DNA of 64,000 nt from Trogon surrucura (taxonomy: Eukaryota > Chordata > Aves > Trogoniformes > Trogonidae), in NCBI GenBank assembly GCA_020746105.1, contig CM036633.1, positions 12,880,501 to 12,944,500 on the forward strand, written 5' to 3'. The notes beneath the pieces were generated by a model. The model searched no databases and was not told the DNA's origin. It worked only from the letters and a program-made list of their open reading frames with translations. A program made the translations under genes and the position numbers. Positions 23,062 to 37,025 of the stretch are shown here, one piece after another; positions within the stretch are counted from its first letter, which is position 1; each line of letters opens with the position of its first letter.

Positions 23062-26000
23062 ATCTGTGCTCTCATTGTTTTCAAAAAGGAGTACCAACAG
23101 CTCAAATGTTTTCTTGTAGAAGACTCTTAGTATGGTGAGCTGATTCTTGGTGATCAACAGGTGTTTTCCTGAAATTGCTTCTGAAGAACACATTCAGTCA
23201 AAGCTCCAGCATCACAGAGGTCTCCAAAGACTGCTCCTCGATATTTCAGCTAGCATGCTTAATATGTACTAGCTCAACAGTTCAATATTGGAAATTTATC
23301 TAAAAAGATATCATCTGTTACTGAGTATCAACAAATAAAATCTAATTGGCTAATACAATGGAAATAACTTCCAAAGAGTGTTTCAATTGGTATATCTTGT
23401 TAAATTTAATAACATGGTTATTGGAAGCTATTCCCAGGGAGTGGCTGTATAAATAACTTTTATGGAGGTCTAACAATTCTTATAGCTACAAGTTTGCACA
23501 TTCCTCAGACTGAGGTTATCTCTTAACAAAATAGCCTTTTACTTGTTGCTGACAGTTACTGCTTCAAATTACATATAAAGTGCAATGTCAAGGATATTTG
23601 AAGATATGTATTTTAAATTGTTTTCAGTTAAACCATGATCTTCATTCAATGTGTCAGGAGTAAGTCAGCCCCAAAACTGGCGGTGGCGAGCCAGCTGCTC
23701 CGTGTGCCGGTGCCCTGCAGTCAGCCCAGGGGCAGGAGGGCAAATGCTGGACTCTGCAAAAGACCTTGCAAAGTTTGATGGGTTGACTGACGGTTGAGGC
23801 ACCAACAGTCAGCTAGAAATTCTAATTTTAAGAATGCATTACCGGATTTTTTTTTTTTTAAAAACCAAACTTATTTGTTTTTCTTTAGCTCATTCATTCT
23901 GTCTCTGCACGTTTCGCACACGTTTTCTCCCTTGATGTGCCTGGGTGGACCATTTGCAATGCAATATCCAGGATGCTTCTGAGAATCACAGCAAAGAGGG
24001 GCAGACACAGAGCCCTGGAAGCCCTGCTGTCGTCCTCTACAGCACAGTGTAAACAGGAGAATGATGGGAAGATTTGCTTGCTTTTAGCCTCCAGACTCCT
24101 CTGTGTAAATTCTTTGCCCAAAGAGCAAACATATAGTAAATAGGTGCCAGGGATAAATAGATTTCTGCCTGATAGCACATGTGAGTTCCTGAAAATATAT
24201 AGAGCTTTTCCATTTAACCAAACTTCCTACTAGAGTATGTAAGGGAAACAATAAGAGCTATGACCCAGGACCCATTTAACAGAGCTGCAGCTGCAATGGT
24301 CTAAACTCGGAATTAAACTGGGACAAGCAGGGGAAAGGAGAGAAAATTTAGGGCATCATTAATACAAACGCAGCTACCTCTAAAGACAGGAGGTCTTTAA
24401 AAAGGAGGCCCTCACAGCACATCTCGCCGCTCGTCGTGTTATTCTGATGCACCCTTTAGCCACCTGCAGCCAGTGACAAGTGACAGGTAATCCCAAGAAA
24501 CAACCATCGGCCACAGTGTGCCAAGGCAGCCCTGCTCGGACACTACTGGGCAGTTTCCCTCCATTCCTGGGGAAATTATTTGCTAATAACAGGTTGTGAA
24601 CAGTTCGGTATCTGCTGAGGTTCTTCATTTTTAGAGAAATGGCAAGCGGTAAAATAAACTAACTCCCAACATTTTACGTTCATTACGTGCTTCAGTTCAC
24701 AACAGTTTCGGCTGTGCTATCCTTGCTATATAAAATTGGGTAACAAACATACAGAAGAAGATTCCTATTCCATCATCCAAGGCTTTTTTTCCTGTCTCTG
24801 GGATTGATTCACTGCAGTTTGAGGCTGAAACTTACAAAAATACAGAAAATATTTTTAAATAAATGTTTTCCGAATTCCCCAGTTCTCAGTCCTATAAAAT
24901 GCGCCAAGCTTGAACTCTGCCAGGAACCATTAAATGCTTGAATCTCTTCTTTCTCAAACTGGAGAGGCACAAGGTAAAGGAATCTAAATGCACTCACTTC
25001 TTCAGAATACTGCATGACCATATTCTGATAAGAAACTCTTTTCTGTCATATAAACTATGGCTTCAGTGACGATTTAACCCTTGGTTCATTAAGACATGTG
25101 AACTAGGTACGCTGAGCTTATCCCCGAGCACACCTGCACTTCAAATCACAGTCCCAGTGGGCATAAGGCTGCGACAGCCCAATGAATGGCAGATTCTAAA
25201 AACCTAAACTCGAGACATGCTTTGAAACAGTTTAACTGACAGTACATCAATATTTCCTTTTAGTAATCTAGGAGGACTGTGTTAACGCCTTCTACGTAAG
25301 CGTAAAACAAGGCACTTTGGGAGCACTGTAGACAAGCTTTCTTACTGCTGTTCTTACACTAAAATGCTCCAGGCGTGTAAGTACAATTCAGATGCACAAG
25401 AAGCTCATTTACTGGACATTTACTTCTGGAAATAAGGTCTTACTAGCAATTTAAGAAGGTAATTGTCTTTGCTTAAAAGGTTTCTCTTTACACTAGAAAT
25501 TGAATGACACTGCCTCTACAAATTAGACAAATACCTTCTGCATGATATTGCTTTATCCACATCCTCATCAAGCCCTTTCCACTTGACTTTGGTAGATGAA
25601 AGGGTATTTGTGAGTATAGCTGCATACAGCATTTAACAGCACAGGAAACTTCATTAAAATGGAATGCCTGCCTAGAGCTCCCAGGTAAAAGTGCAGATCC
25701 TCAGAAGCAAAGATTTTTACAAAGTGTCCTCCTAAAGCTTTCACCTGTGCAGTTCAACTGAGTGTAAAGTTTCTAATAAATTCGTTCTTCATTCTTATGC
25801 AGGTCATTGTAATTTTAAGTTATCTGCGCAAGAATCTGTTTCATCAAATATATGATGCTTCAGAAGGTTATGGTATGAAATAATTCAGAAATTCGACTCA
25901 ATTTCTGAATTGGTATTAAATACACTTATCCAGTTAGAAGCATACTGTAATTATATTGATACTTCATTTACTACACACACTGCAGTCAAAAATGTAAGCG

Positions 26001-29000
26001 AGATGGAGTGAAAGCAGTGTTTTCATGGTGGAAAACAACGACCATTTGCCCTATGATCCTTCCCTTAAGCTGAGGCAATCTAAAACCTTTAACCCTTCAG
26101 GTGAATGCATAAAGGTAAAAAACAATAAGCTTATCAGGCATCCCCATTTGTTACCTACACACTTTTAGCCTGTTAGAACAATTACGGCAACAGGCCATAT
26201 TTTTTCCTCACGATCACCTGAGCAGCACATCTGGGACTGGCCAAGGAGAAGGCAACCGAGTGTTTCCCACAGCTGGCTTCCGAACAGGAGAGGGGCTGAA
26301 GCACACCAGACACCTGCGAGGTGTTGCTTAGAAAAGACGCAAGAGCCAGGCGAGCACACCTCGAATGTTCCCTGAAACACCTCCCCAGCCATGAACAACC
26401 TCACTGACACCAATCGCCCTTTTTTGCCCTTCCGCGAGGCCGTACAAACACAGGACACGGGCGCTCCAGCTGCAGAGACCACGTGCGCTGACCTGACACT
26501 CCCGTGATGAGGAAGGGTTTGCAGGATGTTGTTTTCCAACGGAAGCGGCTGCGCCTGTCAGGCTGCACCCAGGAGGCATAACTGCTTTAAATCACATTCT
26601 GCACTTTGGGACGAGACAGACTTCTCTCACCGGTCTATCAACCACTCTTTTTTTTTTTTGGTACTTGGGGTTTTATTCTTCTAAGGCATTATCTCACAGG
26701 AAGGAAAAAAATTGTGATGCTTGACTGTATTGTAGCATTTCTAGCACTTTAAGACTATTTTAAGATTAGACAATGAATAGAAACTTGACAATGAGGTCCC
26801 AGCTGGAATAAAGATGTTATTTAACTACATGTGAAAACACTCATCTGTGGCAAAAACTAATAGAATTTCCCAGAACGCATACTACAATTAATACGCGCTT
26901 TAAAAAACCAATATTTATCCAGCAGTTATAATTCTATTAGCATATCTATTAGCATACAGACTAAAAAGAATCAAGGTCAGTGGACTGGGTTCCAAATGTA
27001 AAGATTATACCACAGTTGCACAGGTCAGGGTTTGTTTTAATGAAATCTTCCCCTTTTCTTCTCCAGTCTTTCCTCAAAGAAAGATAGATCATACAACCAT
27101 AAATCATCTGCATTTAGCTGCAGGACACGTGTGAACGTTGGCTTAGTAAACACATTTGACCTGACTTTAGTTACACTACTGATTTTTAAAACCATTCCAT
27201 TTAAGCGATCCCACTCCTCATGATACCCCTGAAGCTCAGTGCAATCTTCACGGTGAGATTTCTCCAGTCTATAGAGCTAATTGCCACACTATTCTTTAAT
27301 GGGATATTATCACAAACATGAAATTTGATTACGTTCAACTCTGAAAACAAGAAAATGAAAACACGAGTTATTAAAAAGTGACCTTCTCTTTCCTTAGAGT
27401 TGACAGCAGCCACTGGAAACACTGTACTCATAATGACAGCATGAACTGTATGCCTGAAGTAAAAATTACAGCATTTATTAGCAGATAATCAGCTAAATTA
27501 TCTGGGTTTTTTTTTTAACCTACATTGCACGAAGAAGAGAATAGCTAGGCATACTCAAGAGCTATAAGCACTGACAAGGCATCCTTGGAAACATGCCATT
27601 TTCTTGCCAGTGTCACCAAGGATCATCTTATCATAGCTTCCTGCCATGGCTGGAAGACAGCATAGCCAAGGCAGAATAGTGTAGAAGTGAAATACTGTTT
27701 ATCACTGCTCAGGAAACAAAAATACTTTAACTCTGACGGAGGTTGCGCAAACTACAGCTTCACTTTAATAAAATGTTGACTGTCCTCGAGAAAGGTTCCC
27801 ACACCAAACAAAAACCTCCCCTAAAACACACAGTTGTGAGGATGCTCCTCACAAACCTACATCAGACTGTTTCCTCTTGAAGGCCAGAGCTGGGATGCAA
27901 GAATTCTTTTTACATGTATCCATATAATGAGAAAAAGCTAAATACTGAGTTGCCTCAGCCAGCGGAAAGTAGCAAGACAGGTAAACCACTGCCTCCTGTT
28001 CCTGGGTGCCTCTCTGTTATTTGTTCTCCTGAAATTAGAAGTGCTACAACGACAATCCTGGATATTCACAACAAGCGAAGGGCTGCCCAATTCATTCTCT
28101 TTTTTTTTTTAAGCTGGAGTAGTTGGAGCATTCTGTGCTCTCCTTTCCTTCGCTTTGTATTTTCATGAGAAGCACCTCCCAGCCCCTGTTCTGCTGGATT
28201 AAAGAAGCCACACGCTCAAGGTCTCCTTGTAGGAGAAGTTCTCAATTTTGCCAATACTCCCTATAGCCCTTCTTTGCATCTGTGTTGTGCTGAATTAATG
28301 TTTCTTCTGAAGGAGTACCTGTGTTGTACAGAACACTTTGGATTAAATATTTTTTGATCTACATAGCAGCATTCTTTGTTCACTGTTTCACCTTGCAGAA
28401 AAAACATTCTCTTTTCAGGAGTCAACCTCACAGACCCATCTCAGTCTCCCAGTATTAATACTCTAGCAGCTTCTTCTCACTTCTGATTGCCAATCTTAAA
28501 GCAAAAGACTTATTAGTCCTGAGATGCATGACCTCGTACTCTGTAATGCTAAATTACATCACATCTTTTTAATTTCATCACAGTCCAAAGCCCTCCTCCA
28601 GTCAACCACGTGTGACTGACTACCTATATTAGTGCTTTACTTATTATTTTTAAGTTGGAAGCATCAGTGAAAAAAACCTTAGATCTCAAGAACTATCCTT
28701 TAACTTCAGTCAACCCAGCTTCAGTCTGATACAGTAGAAAGGTATTAAAGAAAAAGGTAATAACACACAGGTTAGTCCTAGACTCACCCATTTAACACAT
28801 TTCTTCTATAGTAATGTTATAAAACCTATGTCAGATCTACTACACTACCTTTTCCGAAGCAGTTCATCCCTAGCACTGCATCTCAAACCCCCAAATAATT
28901 TTTCAGTCACGTCCAGTCAAACAATACATCCGTGTACTGATTCCATTGTAAAGTTTATCCTTTAGGGTCTATGAGAATCTATCTCCAAAAGCCCAGACTT

Positions 29001-29927
29001 GAAATTAAACCTCTTCAGCTGTAGCAATCAACACTGCAAGATCCAGTAGTGACTGAAAACAAATTTGCATCTGCTCGGACTAATCTTCCATCTATCCAGT
29101 TCCATACTTTACAATAATAAAAGTGTTGCCTATGTGATTTAATATCTTAGGTAAAGTCAGTGGACTAATATGCTGGTACTGATTAAATTGGGCAATTATT
29201 AAATAGAATCTGATTCCCAGTGCTGTCAGAGTGATACAGTATTTAACAGGTAGGAAAGTGACAATGAGAAACACAAGAACAGGTACACCTGCTCTAAAAC
29301 CTTTCATTTACCAAGCTTCCATTTGACTTTCTTGAATTCAAAGTTACTGTTTTGACATGAAACATCAATAAGCTAGAATTAATAACTCATAAGTGCCTTT
29401 ACTAGTTACTACAAGCTTACATTTCTCCCTCATTGAATCTTGGGAGAATTTCACAATATTGCCGATGCACACTTTGAATAGAAAGCACGCAGGTTCCTAC
29501 CCTGTCTTTGAAAGTTTACCTTTTTATATACAAATATAAAAATGAATGTATTCGGACCCAGCTGGTACAAGAGTTCTTATCCTCTTTTCACTAACATAAA
29601 ATTCAGGAAGATGACGTACATTACTGACAGTAGCTGTTGCTTTCCCTCAAAAGGTTACACCGAAATTCTTGAGACAGAAGACGGAGAACACTCATCACTG
29701 GGCAACCTTGTTATTGAGATGAAGCTTTCTGTTCAAATGTTTAATCTTTTCCTCATTACAACTAAAACGTTGCAGGTTTCTTCATATGGTTTACTTATAT
29801 TAGTGCACGACAAATATAAATTCATGCATGATGATTATTTCTCTCTACTGGTCCACACTGCATTTATATTTGAGTGGTAGAGCTGAAGCTCCAGATAGGA
29901 AAATTAAAATATCCTGTAAGACTACTC

Positions 29928-30045
29928 AGGAAAAAAAAAAATATAAAAAAAAAATAAATCAACCAACCAACCAGAAACCACCAAAAACCAACACACCACA
30001 TTTGCCATAAAACCCCACAACCAACCAGCTAACCACCACATCATT
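29928..30045. repeat. A-rich and (AACC)n low-complexity tract
   Basis: Begins with A11 and A10 runs, then AACCAACCAACC and further CCAACCA words. It is simple sequence without coding content. A related (CAAC)n run is at 13018-13034. Confidence 0.85.
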
Positions 30046-30460
30046 TTGAACTACCATCAGTCATTTAAGAACTTCCTCAACAGTAAGATTTGTGCACATG
30101 AAAATAAATACGTCTGCTAGGGGATTTAGTTTATTTATTGCCTGATTTTTCAGTTAGCTTAGCATATTTCTGGGCTCCTACAAAGGTCACATCTTTCTAT
30201 CCATTAACATGTGATTGTCTACAACAGAACAAAAAGCCTTCACCTGTTTTTAATGAGCTTTGTGGCTTTCATGAACCCTTAAGCTATTATATATACTAAC
30301 CACCATCTAACACGGGATATGTTGAAAATGTTGCCAGGAGACACACAAAAGAGTTTACCGAACTACCCATTATTTACCTTTTTATTATTAAGGTTTTTAA
30401 ATTCAGTTATGTTGCTCCTCTCCATGACTGCTGAAGAAGCATGAAAGACTTGAAACACCG

Positions 30461-30470
30461 CCCCCCCCCC
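30461..30470. repeat. Poly(C) run (10 C)
   Basis: C10 after ACACCG. A homopolymer prone to length error in sequencing and replication. Confidence 0.92.
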
Positions 30471-31429
30471 AGGCATGTAAAGAGACATCATTAGATTATA
30501 AGTTATTTTCTTCTTATTCTAATCTTTAAATGATTAAAATTGCTGCCTTTCAGCACCAGTACTTTGGGGCAAGTATAAAGCGCTTTCCAAGTGTCTTAAA
30601 TATGTTTTGGATAAGATATCAATCACAAAAATGTCTCTTGGAATGAATGTTCATCTTTTTTCATTTTGCCAGAGACAAAAACTATGTAATTTTCCACATA
30701 CTGGTATTACCATAGCACCCCAGAGACCTAAATGATGGCCAGAATCTGAGCAAATTCATGTTGTTGTGCTAAACTCTCATTTCTTTGGAATTTGTACTGC
30801 ACCCTACATTTTAAAGTCCACAGTGAGAATCAGCAATGGATCCCCTACATGAATGAGATTCTGGCAATATGCTGGGAGGCTGAGAGTTTAGGATTAGTGC
30901 TGGGAGTCCAAATACTAGTCTAAGATTTGTTGCTAGCAGAACACTAATTTAATTGTAGAGGTGCAAATGCCTTGGCAAAAACTTGACTGAGAAAATTCAC
31001 ATCACAACTACCACCTCTCCCTCTCTAAGAGAGGTTACAGGAATGCTGTTCTACTTTCTGCTACTCCTGAAAAACTAGGAAGCAACTTCCTTACTCCGAG
31101 ATCTCAAACATTCACCATACAACAGCAAACACGAATTTTCAAGACAAATACTGTTTTTGACTGCTCTTTCTTCCTCCCCACCCCAAGGTAGGACACGCAG
31201 ATTTCAAATCAATCCAATTTTATGATTCTCTACAAATCATTCATTAACTCTTACTTCAGACAGGTTCATTTGCACCAGAAGAGGAAGCCTCACATTTTTA
31301 TCTGTAAGCGTTCTCTTGCCCATTTCTGGGTTTTTGCAAACTCAAGCTCCCTGGGAGTTCACGTGCCAAACTTGTTTGAGGCTCCTCTTGCTCTACAGCT
31401 CAGCAGCGAGACGACAATCAGCCTTTGGT

Positions 31430-31650
31430 TTGGTAGAACACGCAGCTCTGCTCGCATTTAATAAACCAAGTGCAACTGCGGAACGCGGCAGTTTATTTCC
31501 CGAGCCGAGATTGTGTTCACACGCACTCTCTGCTGTCATGTTTGCATTCACGAGTGAGCAAACTTTTAGCGCCTGTGACTATAAAGCTTTCACTTACAAT
31601 TTAGGCTTCAAATTCCCTGAAAGGCAAACAACGTTAGAAACACTTTCATG
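31430..31650. other. Candidate conserved non-coding element
   Basis: A block richer in CpG than its surroundings (GGAACGCGGCAG, CCCGAGCCGAG, CACACGCACTC), followed by GACTATAAAGCTTTCAC. It is open in one plus-strand frame, but the peptide is not recognised and there is no good splice context. It could be regulatory. I see no proof. Confidence 0.22.
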
Positions 31651-34043
31651 ATGTGGAATCCTGGGGCAGACATGTCTACAGACAATTCAAATGCATCCTT
31701 AGGTGATTACATTGAAGCCATGGATAAGATCTATCAGTTTGCAGGTCAGTCATTCCCCCTTCAAATTCTATCTCCAAAAAGATGCCTAAATAAAATAACA
31801 ATCAGATTTCTCTTCCAGAGGAAAACACAGTATTACTTGCTAACAATGTTTTTTGGTCAATACTTGCCACCAGTTTAGATTATGTGAAAAGCTCTTCTAA
31901 GTGGTAATTTTTAGACCTTTTCATAGAATTATCTGGCAATAAGGATAATGCTGCAATAAAAGCAGTGCTTTTCACCTAACTTAGAAATTTAAAATACTGA
32001 CAGACTTTTAATCTGGGCTTGTTTGCAGACCTCTCTAACACCACATACCAGGAAGAGTTAACCATAAGTGAATAAAAATAGCCAAGGACGTAGGGGCAGG
32101 ACATACATATGGAGAAACAAGACAGTTTTAGGACCAACTCTGACAGCTGAGCAGTGTGTAAGGACAACGTGTCTTCAGAAGTGGCCTCTGATAAGGGATT
32201 TTCTGAAGAATAGTTTTACCACCACTTTCTAAAACTCCGACTTGAATTAATACTGCCTGAAGGGATCGTCTAGCACTGAAATAACCCTATTGTCTCTCCT
32301 TTCCCTCTCTGCTGTACTAAACTGACCACAACCGGTGGGTTTTTTGGGGGGGAGTTTGTTTTTGTTTCTAATACTAACAGCATCACACAAAATTCAAATC
32401 AAGAAATAGTACCAGAAAGCAATGTTTGTTCTTCCCTCCCCCCACCCCACTTTCCCATTTAATTGATAATCCTAGGTCAAAGAAAAACCATGAAAATTGC
32501 TGCTTAAATTTAATTTATGAAGCTGAAAATTTCCGTTAAAAAGTCAACTATAGAATCAGGAGTAGAGGGAAAAAAATAGACTGAAATAAGTTTGCAAAAA
32601 ATAGACTGGAAATAAGTGGCCTTGCCACTGCTATAAATGAACAAATGTCTTGCTGTAGCGACGCCTGAGCGAAAGCAAGGGTTTAATTGCATTTCTTCTG
32701 CAATACAAGTGTTCATATTAAAACTATGCATGGGGAGAGAGGGGAGTTAATTTGATAAATCTTCTCGGGCTGTGGAAAGGACAGATGATATTTAAAAGGC
32801 AAAACACACACTACAGCAAGAGCTTCCCTTCTTCCTACTTACTCATACCAAAGCACCCCAGAGCTCACACCAGCTCTGTCACCCTTCCCCACCGTCCTGC
32901 TGTTCCATTCAAGTGCTCATGTGGGCTCATGCATGGACTCAAAAACTAACCTGCTGCTCTTTCTTGCGTGGAATCTTCCCTTCTGTTTCATCTTTGATGA
33001 GCAAAACTCTCCCTGAGAAATTATAAAATCTTGGAGGTGGGGGGGGGAACAAAACAATAAAAGTCCAACAACGGGGAAATAACCCAACTACCACCAGGCA
33101 GCACAGCAGAAAAGATGCTGAGACTTGAACTTGCACGGCATTTCACGAGAGCTCCTGCAAGTCTCCAGCTTTAATACAGTTTCACAAAGAGAAATGTCAC
33201 TTAATCCCTTGGTAAATAACTTTTTTTAAAACTAATTGGTAAGTACAGAGAGCTCTCCAGCATTCTGAGTAAGATATCAGGCAATATATGAACTCCATGA
33301 AACAGAATCCAGAAGTGCCAAATTTCATCCCATTCCACAAGCGTTACTCCATCTCCTGGCATTTTTATCACTTCCACGATTCTGGCACGCAGCAGAGCAG
33401 CAACACCCCTTCACACAAACACAAACATCAGAGCTCTTCTGAGTGCAGCAACCCGAACAGACTCAAAAAGTTTTTACTTGTGCACCTGCCCAGAAAAGCT
33501 TATGGTGACCCTACTCGGTCATATCTTAAACACAAAGCAGCCTCTAGGAACACAGTGATTTCACAAAGGCCTCTTTGCTGTGCATTTAAGGACCGACTAT
33601 AGAAACATTTGAGGTTACACGTGAACATAACGTACAGAAACATGAATCTTTTGAAGATGTGTCATACTGCTGTCTCGGATGGAGCCACCCTTTGTTAAAT
33701 ACACTGCATTCGCCTATTAAAAACTGTGGGCTCTTTTCTCCACGTCTCACCCCGCACGAAGCAGACCTTAAATATCTGGAATTTAAAATACCAAAGGCCT
33801 GATGAAAATTTCAGCCTGCAGCTGCTGTTAGCAAGAAGCACTCTGGAGACAGACCATCACGGGCCGCTGGGAGGAAAAGAAACAGCGTGACAGCACCACA
33901 TTCATTTCGTTCGCTGCAGTTTCCAGAGGAGCTTGCCACATGCCACCGCCACCTGCAGCTTTGAGTGTCATCTGGAAAACAAAGCTACGTGGGGAGATAA
34001 CCACAGCCATTCCCACCTGGTGCACTCTTCCCTGCCACCACCG

Positions 34044-34075
34044 GCACGGAAAAGCCGTGCTCCTCAGGAGCACGG
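34044..34075. repeat. Overlapping perfect inverted repeats
   Basis: CCGTGCTCCT-C-AGGAGCACGG (34055-34075) is a perfect palindrome with 10-bp arms and a one-base centre. An upstream GCACGG (34044-34049) can also pair with the CCGTGC at 34055-34060 across five bases, so two mutually exclusive hairpins share one arm. Confidence 0.85.
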
Positions 34076-34919
34076 ATCGTCCTCCCTCGTTAGCCGAGCC
34101 GCAATTAGGAGAGCCAGGATTTCTTCTGCCTTCACTCAGCACAGGGATACAAGCGGCTTTAGCTTTCCCAAGGAGCATCCTCACGCTCGGCGCGTTCAGG
34201 CAATGACAATCTTGTAATTCAAGAATTCCTCAGAGACCATTTGATTGTTCTAGCGGACTACAAGCGACTTTAAAACTCTTTCAAATTAAACCGCATCAGT
34301 TCCCCCCAGAGGTTAAGATAGATGCGAGTCTGCTTTACATCACACAAAGTTACTGCTGTAGCCGCTGCTTTCCAGGCTGAACAGAGAAATTCCACAAGTA
34401 TTATGGAAATGAAAAATTCTCCATGTTTCTAATGCTTCCTGCAAATCTAAGTGTCATCCTTTTTAAAGGCAACACGATGTTCCATCTCAAAATCTCCAGC
34501 AAATTTACTTTTTCTGGTTGGCAGAGCCTGAGTCCAACCACTTAGGTTTTTAGGATATGTAAATTCTGCTTTACAGACAGATAACCTGTGCCAGAGCACT
34601 ATGCAGAGACTTCATGGCCTCTTGGAGCACAGCTGCCCAACACATGTTCTACAGAGAAATTTCTTTGCTCTCCCAGTGGTTCAGAAAAGCTGCAGCGTCA
34701 GGATGATGTGTCCTTCACGGGAACTGTGGAGCAGCACACTCCCTTCCCACGTTATGAAGGGCCAGAGGTGGGGTGTCCTAGGAGGGGACAGATTCATATT
34801 GCAAAAGAGCAGCAGCCTCCAAGAAGCACACACTGCCCTCGCACAGCAGCCTTGCACCGCTGCGATTTTGGCCCTTTCTCCAGCCACTGGGATTGCCAGC
34901 AGTAGAGAGATTCAAGTAA

Positions 34920-35158
34920 TTGCTTAGGTTGGAAAAGATGCTTCAAGATGGAGTCCAACCATGAACCTGGCAATGCCTGGCCAACCACTAAACCATGTCC
35001 CCGAGCACCACATCTACACGGCTTTTAAGCGCCTCCAGGGATAGGGACACTCCACCATTTCTCTGGGCAGCCTGTTCCAATGCTTGACAACCTTCTCGGT
35101 CAAGAACTTTTTCCTAATATCCGATGTAAAGCTCCCTGGCAACGCTTGAGACCATGTT
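34920..35158 (-). mobile_element. CR1 LINE fragment
   Basis: The minus strand encodes a recognisable ORF2 C-terminus (DIRKKFLTEKVVKHWNRLPR, then EMVECP). It is followed by the 3' UTR containing the complement of AACCACTAAACCATGTCCCC and GGTTGGAAAAGATGCTTCAA. The short terminal octamer repeats are missing. It is of the same subfamily as 36755-37025 and the tail at 60005-60104 (the GACATGGTTTAGTG type of 3' UTR). Confidence 0.88.
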
Positions 35159-36754
35159 ACCATACTCCAAGGCGAAACAGTACAAGAGAGAATCAATCAG
35201 CAAGCAGTAAATAATGCTGCAGAATGCTCTGAGCTTTTTACACATTTATAATTTTGTACTCACAGCTATGACCCTACACCAACCACAAATGGAAGTGCGA
35301 TTCAAAGCCTAATTCTTAGTGATTTTTACAAAGCCTTTAAGCTTTCAAAGCTTTGCTAAGCTCAGGAGTCACAAAACCTATTGTTTCCCTACCCTGAAAC
35401 ACTTGCAGTATTCGTCAATATTCAGAAAATCATCATTCAAACCTCCTGCAGCTACAGGTAATTGGGAAACCAAAGAGAGGGAACTAGGAGCAGCTGGTTC
35501 AGGTGCTCAGGGTATGCAGGGGCTGAATGGAAGTGACAACGAAAATATAATAAAGACTCAGGTAAGAAAACATAAATCACAAGACAAACTATGTATTTGC
35601 AGGATTAATCCTTGGGAAGAAGGAACATTCTGAGGCTTATGAGATTTGGAATTTCTGTGCCTTCCTTTCTCACTTACAAAACAGGTGCTGCAAGCCCTAA
35701 TATTAGAAAAGTGCTGTTACTGGAAGTGCCAGGTACTCTTAGCACCTCAAAAAATCCTAAACTGTAGTTTTGGATCCTTCTCTTCTCATGTGTAACAAAC
35801 ATGGGAAGAAAAAAATCTCAGCTGAACAAAGAAAATTAATTTCTCATTCATAGGAACTGTATTGTTTAGACATCCTCCACAGCAGAGGTCTCATTGAAAA
35901 TGTCAGTCTTTCAAATCCAACAGTGCAATAACCACACGTAAGTATCATTAGCTGTCTTCCTGATAACTTCTGCAAACGGCAAACCAAACCCAAAAGTCCT
36001 CAAGCTTTGTAAACATGAACAGACCCTGAGGCAGGAGAAAAAAAATTTTTCCAATCCTGTAGAAAATACAGACAAGCCAAACAACCTTGATTCCCAGACT
36101 TAAACAGCAGAACAGACCAAAAGCATTGCTATCATTAGCACATCAAAAAATGATGCAGAAATTAGCACTTGTCATTTTGGAGTATTTACACAAATCCAAA
36201 CCCTTCCAGTCCTCACCCACTGTCACAAATTTAATTGCCTAAACGTGTTATCAGAGGGCTAAGCAGGGATATGCAGGTTTGCCGAACATGGCTGCAATTC
36301 CACACCAATTCATCTAAAACATTCTCAGTGCCACCTCCCCCATAATAACTACAACCAGAAGATTTATCTCCATGAGATACATGCCCCATTTCAGTCAAAT
36401 GATCCAGCTCCTGAAACGATGAGGGCTAGACAGGATGGACAGAATACTTTTACTTTCGTTAGTGTGTACCACTTGCTCAGAGTAAGAAAGCGTACAGCAC
36501 CCCAGTCTCTGCTCGTCAGAGGATAACAAGACCCTCAATTGTCACCCTCACTTGTTTGAAGAAAACAAGAGAAGTGGAGAAAAAAATAAACAGGCAATTT
36601 GGAACCAATTTCTTAAAATTTATGGATCTGGAGGATGTGACTATATCAGTTTACTGGTAAGCCATATCCTTTATCTGCCAATTCTAAGCACAAGATCTTC
36701 ATGCTTGGCTATTTAAACAATGAGAATTCAAGCAATGTGTACTCTAAGCAGCCA
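35159..36754. other. Intronic spacer between two related CR1s
   Basis: No gene, RNA or repeat family recognised. Confidence 0.65.
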
Positions 36755-37025
36755 ATATAGAATCGTTTAGGTTGGAAAAGAACTTTAAGATCAAGTCCAA
36801 CAGTTAACCAAGCAATGATAAGTCCAGCACTAAAAACCATGTCCCTGAGGACCCCATCTACACAGTTTTTAAATGTCTCCAGGGTTGATGATTCCACCAC
36901 TTCCCCGGACAGCCTGTCCCAATGCTTGACAACAATTTTTGTGAAGAAATTTTTCCTAATATCCAATCTAAACCTCCCCTGGCACAACATGTCCCTAACA
37001 CTTGTTACTTGGGAGAAGAGACCAC
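36755..37025 (-). mobile_element. CR1 LINE fragment
   Basis: The minus strand reads a CR1 ORF2 end: [20 protein letters not shown], then [20 protein letters not shown]. It is followed by the GACATGGTTTTTAG-type 3' UTR and the AACCTAAACGATTCTATAT terminus at 36755. It matches the 34920-35158 element over most of its length but extends further 5' (to a GTCTCTTCTCCCAAGTAAC segment). The two are independent 5'-truncated insertions in the same orientation, about 1.6 kb apart. Confidence 0.88.

Larger units (their letters stand above)
22856..34919. other. Intronic, non-coding; longest stretch without a transposon
   Basis: About 12 kb without any recognised interspersed repeat. It contains simple repeats (22956, 23046, 29928, 30461), the 31430-31650 candidate element, the hairpins at 34044-34075 and a GC-richer patch at about 26230-26580 with no exon signature. 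Confidence 0.65.

Noticed and set aside
26230-26580. GC-richer patch with CpGs, considered as PTPRT exon 1 or a CpG-island promoter
   Set aside because: No signal-peptide-like frame with a phase-1 donor is seen on the minus strand, and CpG density is only modestly raised.
31316-31651. A 111-codon plus-strand frame
   Set aside because: The peptide is unrecognised and lacks splice context; the underlying DNA is kept only as a weak non-coding candidate.
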